A stretch of DNA of 5,196 nucleotides, from contig JANWIS010000173.1 in NCBI GenBank assembly GCA_025449775.1, forward strand, positions 1-5,196, given 5' to 3'. The position numbers and the translations under genes are program-made. Positions 4,481 to 5,196 of this stretch are shown here, in pieces. Within the stretch, counting starts at the first letter, position 1, and every line of letters starts with the position of its first letter. The notes beneath the pieces were generated by a model. The model did not search any database and had not been told where the DNA came from. It was given only the letters and a program-made list of their open reading frames with translations. This stretch comes from Ignavibacteriaceae bacterium (lineage in GTDB: Bacteria > Bacteroidota > Ignavibacteria > Ignavibacteriales > Ignavibacteriaceae).

Positions 4481-5196
4481 CTATTTCATCTTCTTTGCTT
4501 TTTCGACTGCTTCTTCTATTGTTCCAACATAAAGGAATGCGGCTTCAGGAAGATCATCATACTTTCCATCAATAATTCCTTTAAATCCGCGAATGGTATC
4601 TTCAAGCTTTACATATTTTCCTGCAAAGCCCGTGAATTGTTCAGCAACGTAAAAAGGCTGACTTAAAAACCTTTGAATTCTTCTCGCACGTCTCACGATT
4701 ATTTTATCTTCATCAGAAAGTTCATCCATGCCAAGAATGTTTATGATATCCTGCAAATCTTTATAGTGTTGAAGAATTTCTTTACAGTGTTTTGCGACAT
4801 CGTAATGTTCCTGTCCCAAAATTCCCGGTTGAAGAATTCTTGAAGTTGAATCAAGCGGATCAACAGCCGGATAAATTCCCAGCTCTGAAATCTGACGGCT
4901 TAAAACTGTTGTAGCATCGAGATGAGCAAAAGCTGCAGCAGGTGCCGGATCTGTTAAATCATCAGCAGGAACATAAATTGCCTGAACCGATGTGATGGAA
5001 CCTTTATCTGTTGATGTAATTCTTTCCTGTAGAGCTCCCATTTCAGTAGCAAGATTTGGTTGATATCCAACAGCAGACGGCATTCTACCGAGAAGTGCAC
5101 TTACTTCAGAACCTGCTTGTGTAAATCTGAATATGTTATCAATAAATAAAAGTACATCTCTGCCTTCTTCATCACGAAAATATTCAGCAACTGTTA
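4481..5196 (-). CDS. atpD: F1Fo ATP synthase beta subunit, C-terminal half (5' end outside window)
   Basis: The catalytic subunit of F1. The reading frame stays open to the window edge, giving 237 complete codons of an expected 460-480. The ATG at 5083 is internal, because the residues before it continue the family sequence: TVAEYFRDEEGRD, then the Walker B strand VLLFIDNIFRF, then QAGSEVSALLGRMPSAVGYQP. Further conserved parts are ERITSTDKGSITSVQAIYVPADDLTDPAP, broken here by its own order as ERITST / GSITSVQA / YVPADDLTDPAP, then DATTVLSRQ and the DELSDED version of the DELSEED lever motif (4706-4726). QPFYVAEQFTG and the terminal LPEAAFLYVG follow. The Walker A loop and the catalytic glutamate region lie outside the window. 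The gene overlaps nothing and leads directly into atpC with one base between them. The protein sits on the cytoplasmic face of the inner membrane. Confidence 0.97.
   Translation of the reverse strand, partial: TVAEYFRDEEGRDVLLFIDNIFRFTQAGSEVSALLGRMPSAVGYQPNLATEMGALQERITSTDKGSITSVQAIYVPADDLTDPAPAAAFAHLDATTVLSRQISELGIYPAVDPLDSTSRILQPGILGQEHYDVAKHCKEILQHYKDLQDIINILGMDELSDEDKIIVRRARRIQRFLSQPFYVAEQFTGFAGKYVKLEDTIRGFKGIIDGKYDDLPEAAFLYVGTIEEAVEKAKKMK

Noticed and set aside
4328..4666. Plus-strand open frames (112 and 69 codons) across the atpC/atpD junction
   Set aside because: They are mirror frames of well-conserved atpC and atpD sequence, with no ribosome binding site and no recognisable product.
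5081..5083. ATG that could be taken as the atpD start
   Set aside because: The frame upstream continues to the window edge with conserved beta-subunit sequence including Walker B, so the gene extends beyond the window.

Overview
The window reads as an AT-rich chromosomal segment from the Bacteroidota/Chlorobiota side of the tree, most likely an Ignavibacteria-type organism. This is an inference from four things: the C-terminal tail of a type IX secretion (Por) cargo protein at the left edge, weak or absent Shine-Dalgarno sequences at most starts, a Bacteroidota-like promoter match (TTG then TAnnTTcG) ahead of the first complete gene, and a two-gene atpD-atpC unit that ends without other ATP synthase genes.

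Layout, left to right. Bases 3-80 are the last 25 codons of the secreted-protein gene. Bases 94-184 hold three consecutive hairpins of intergenic-repeat type. A candidate promoter and an inverted repeat (about 208-264) precede a plus-strand gene set: an Rrf2/IscR-like regulator (266-673), a group I IscS/NifS-like cysteine desulfurase (673-1869, overlapping the regulator by one base), a 101-residue protein of unknown function (1877-2182), an IscA/ErpA-type A-type iron-sulfur carrier (2220-2570) and a Mn-type superoxide dismutase with an N-terminal twin-arginine signal (2597-3322). A strong hairpin at 3342-3366 probably ends this unit. A stand-alone LON-domain protein follows (3391-4008), then a 60-base convergent gap. 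On the minus strand lie atpC (4069-4479) and the C-terminal half of atpD (4481 to the window edge).

How they work together: the first five genes look like an iron-sulfur cluster / oxidative stress operon. The desulfurase supplies sulfur, the A-type carrier delivers clusters, the Rrf2 protein probably senses cluster status and controls the operon, and SOD protects clusters from superoxide. The usual scaffold gene iscU is absent; its place is taken by the cysteine-free 101-residue protein. The most notable points are this unknown protein, an internal start with a good ribosome binding site inside the SOD gene that could give both exported and cytosolic enzyme, the unusual cysteine spacing of the regulator, and the triple hairpin. 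No CRISPR array, tRNA, rRNA, insertion sequence or clearly novel large system is visible.
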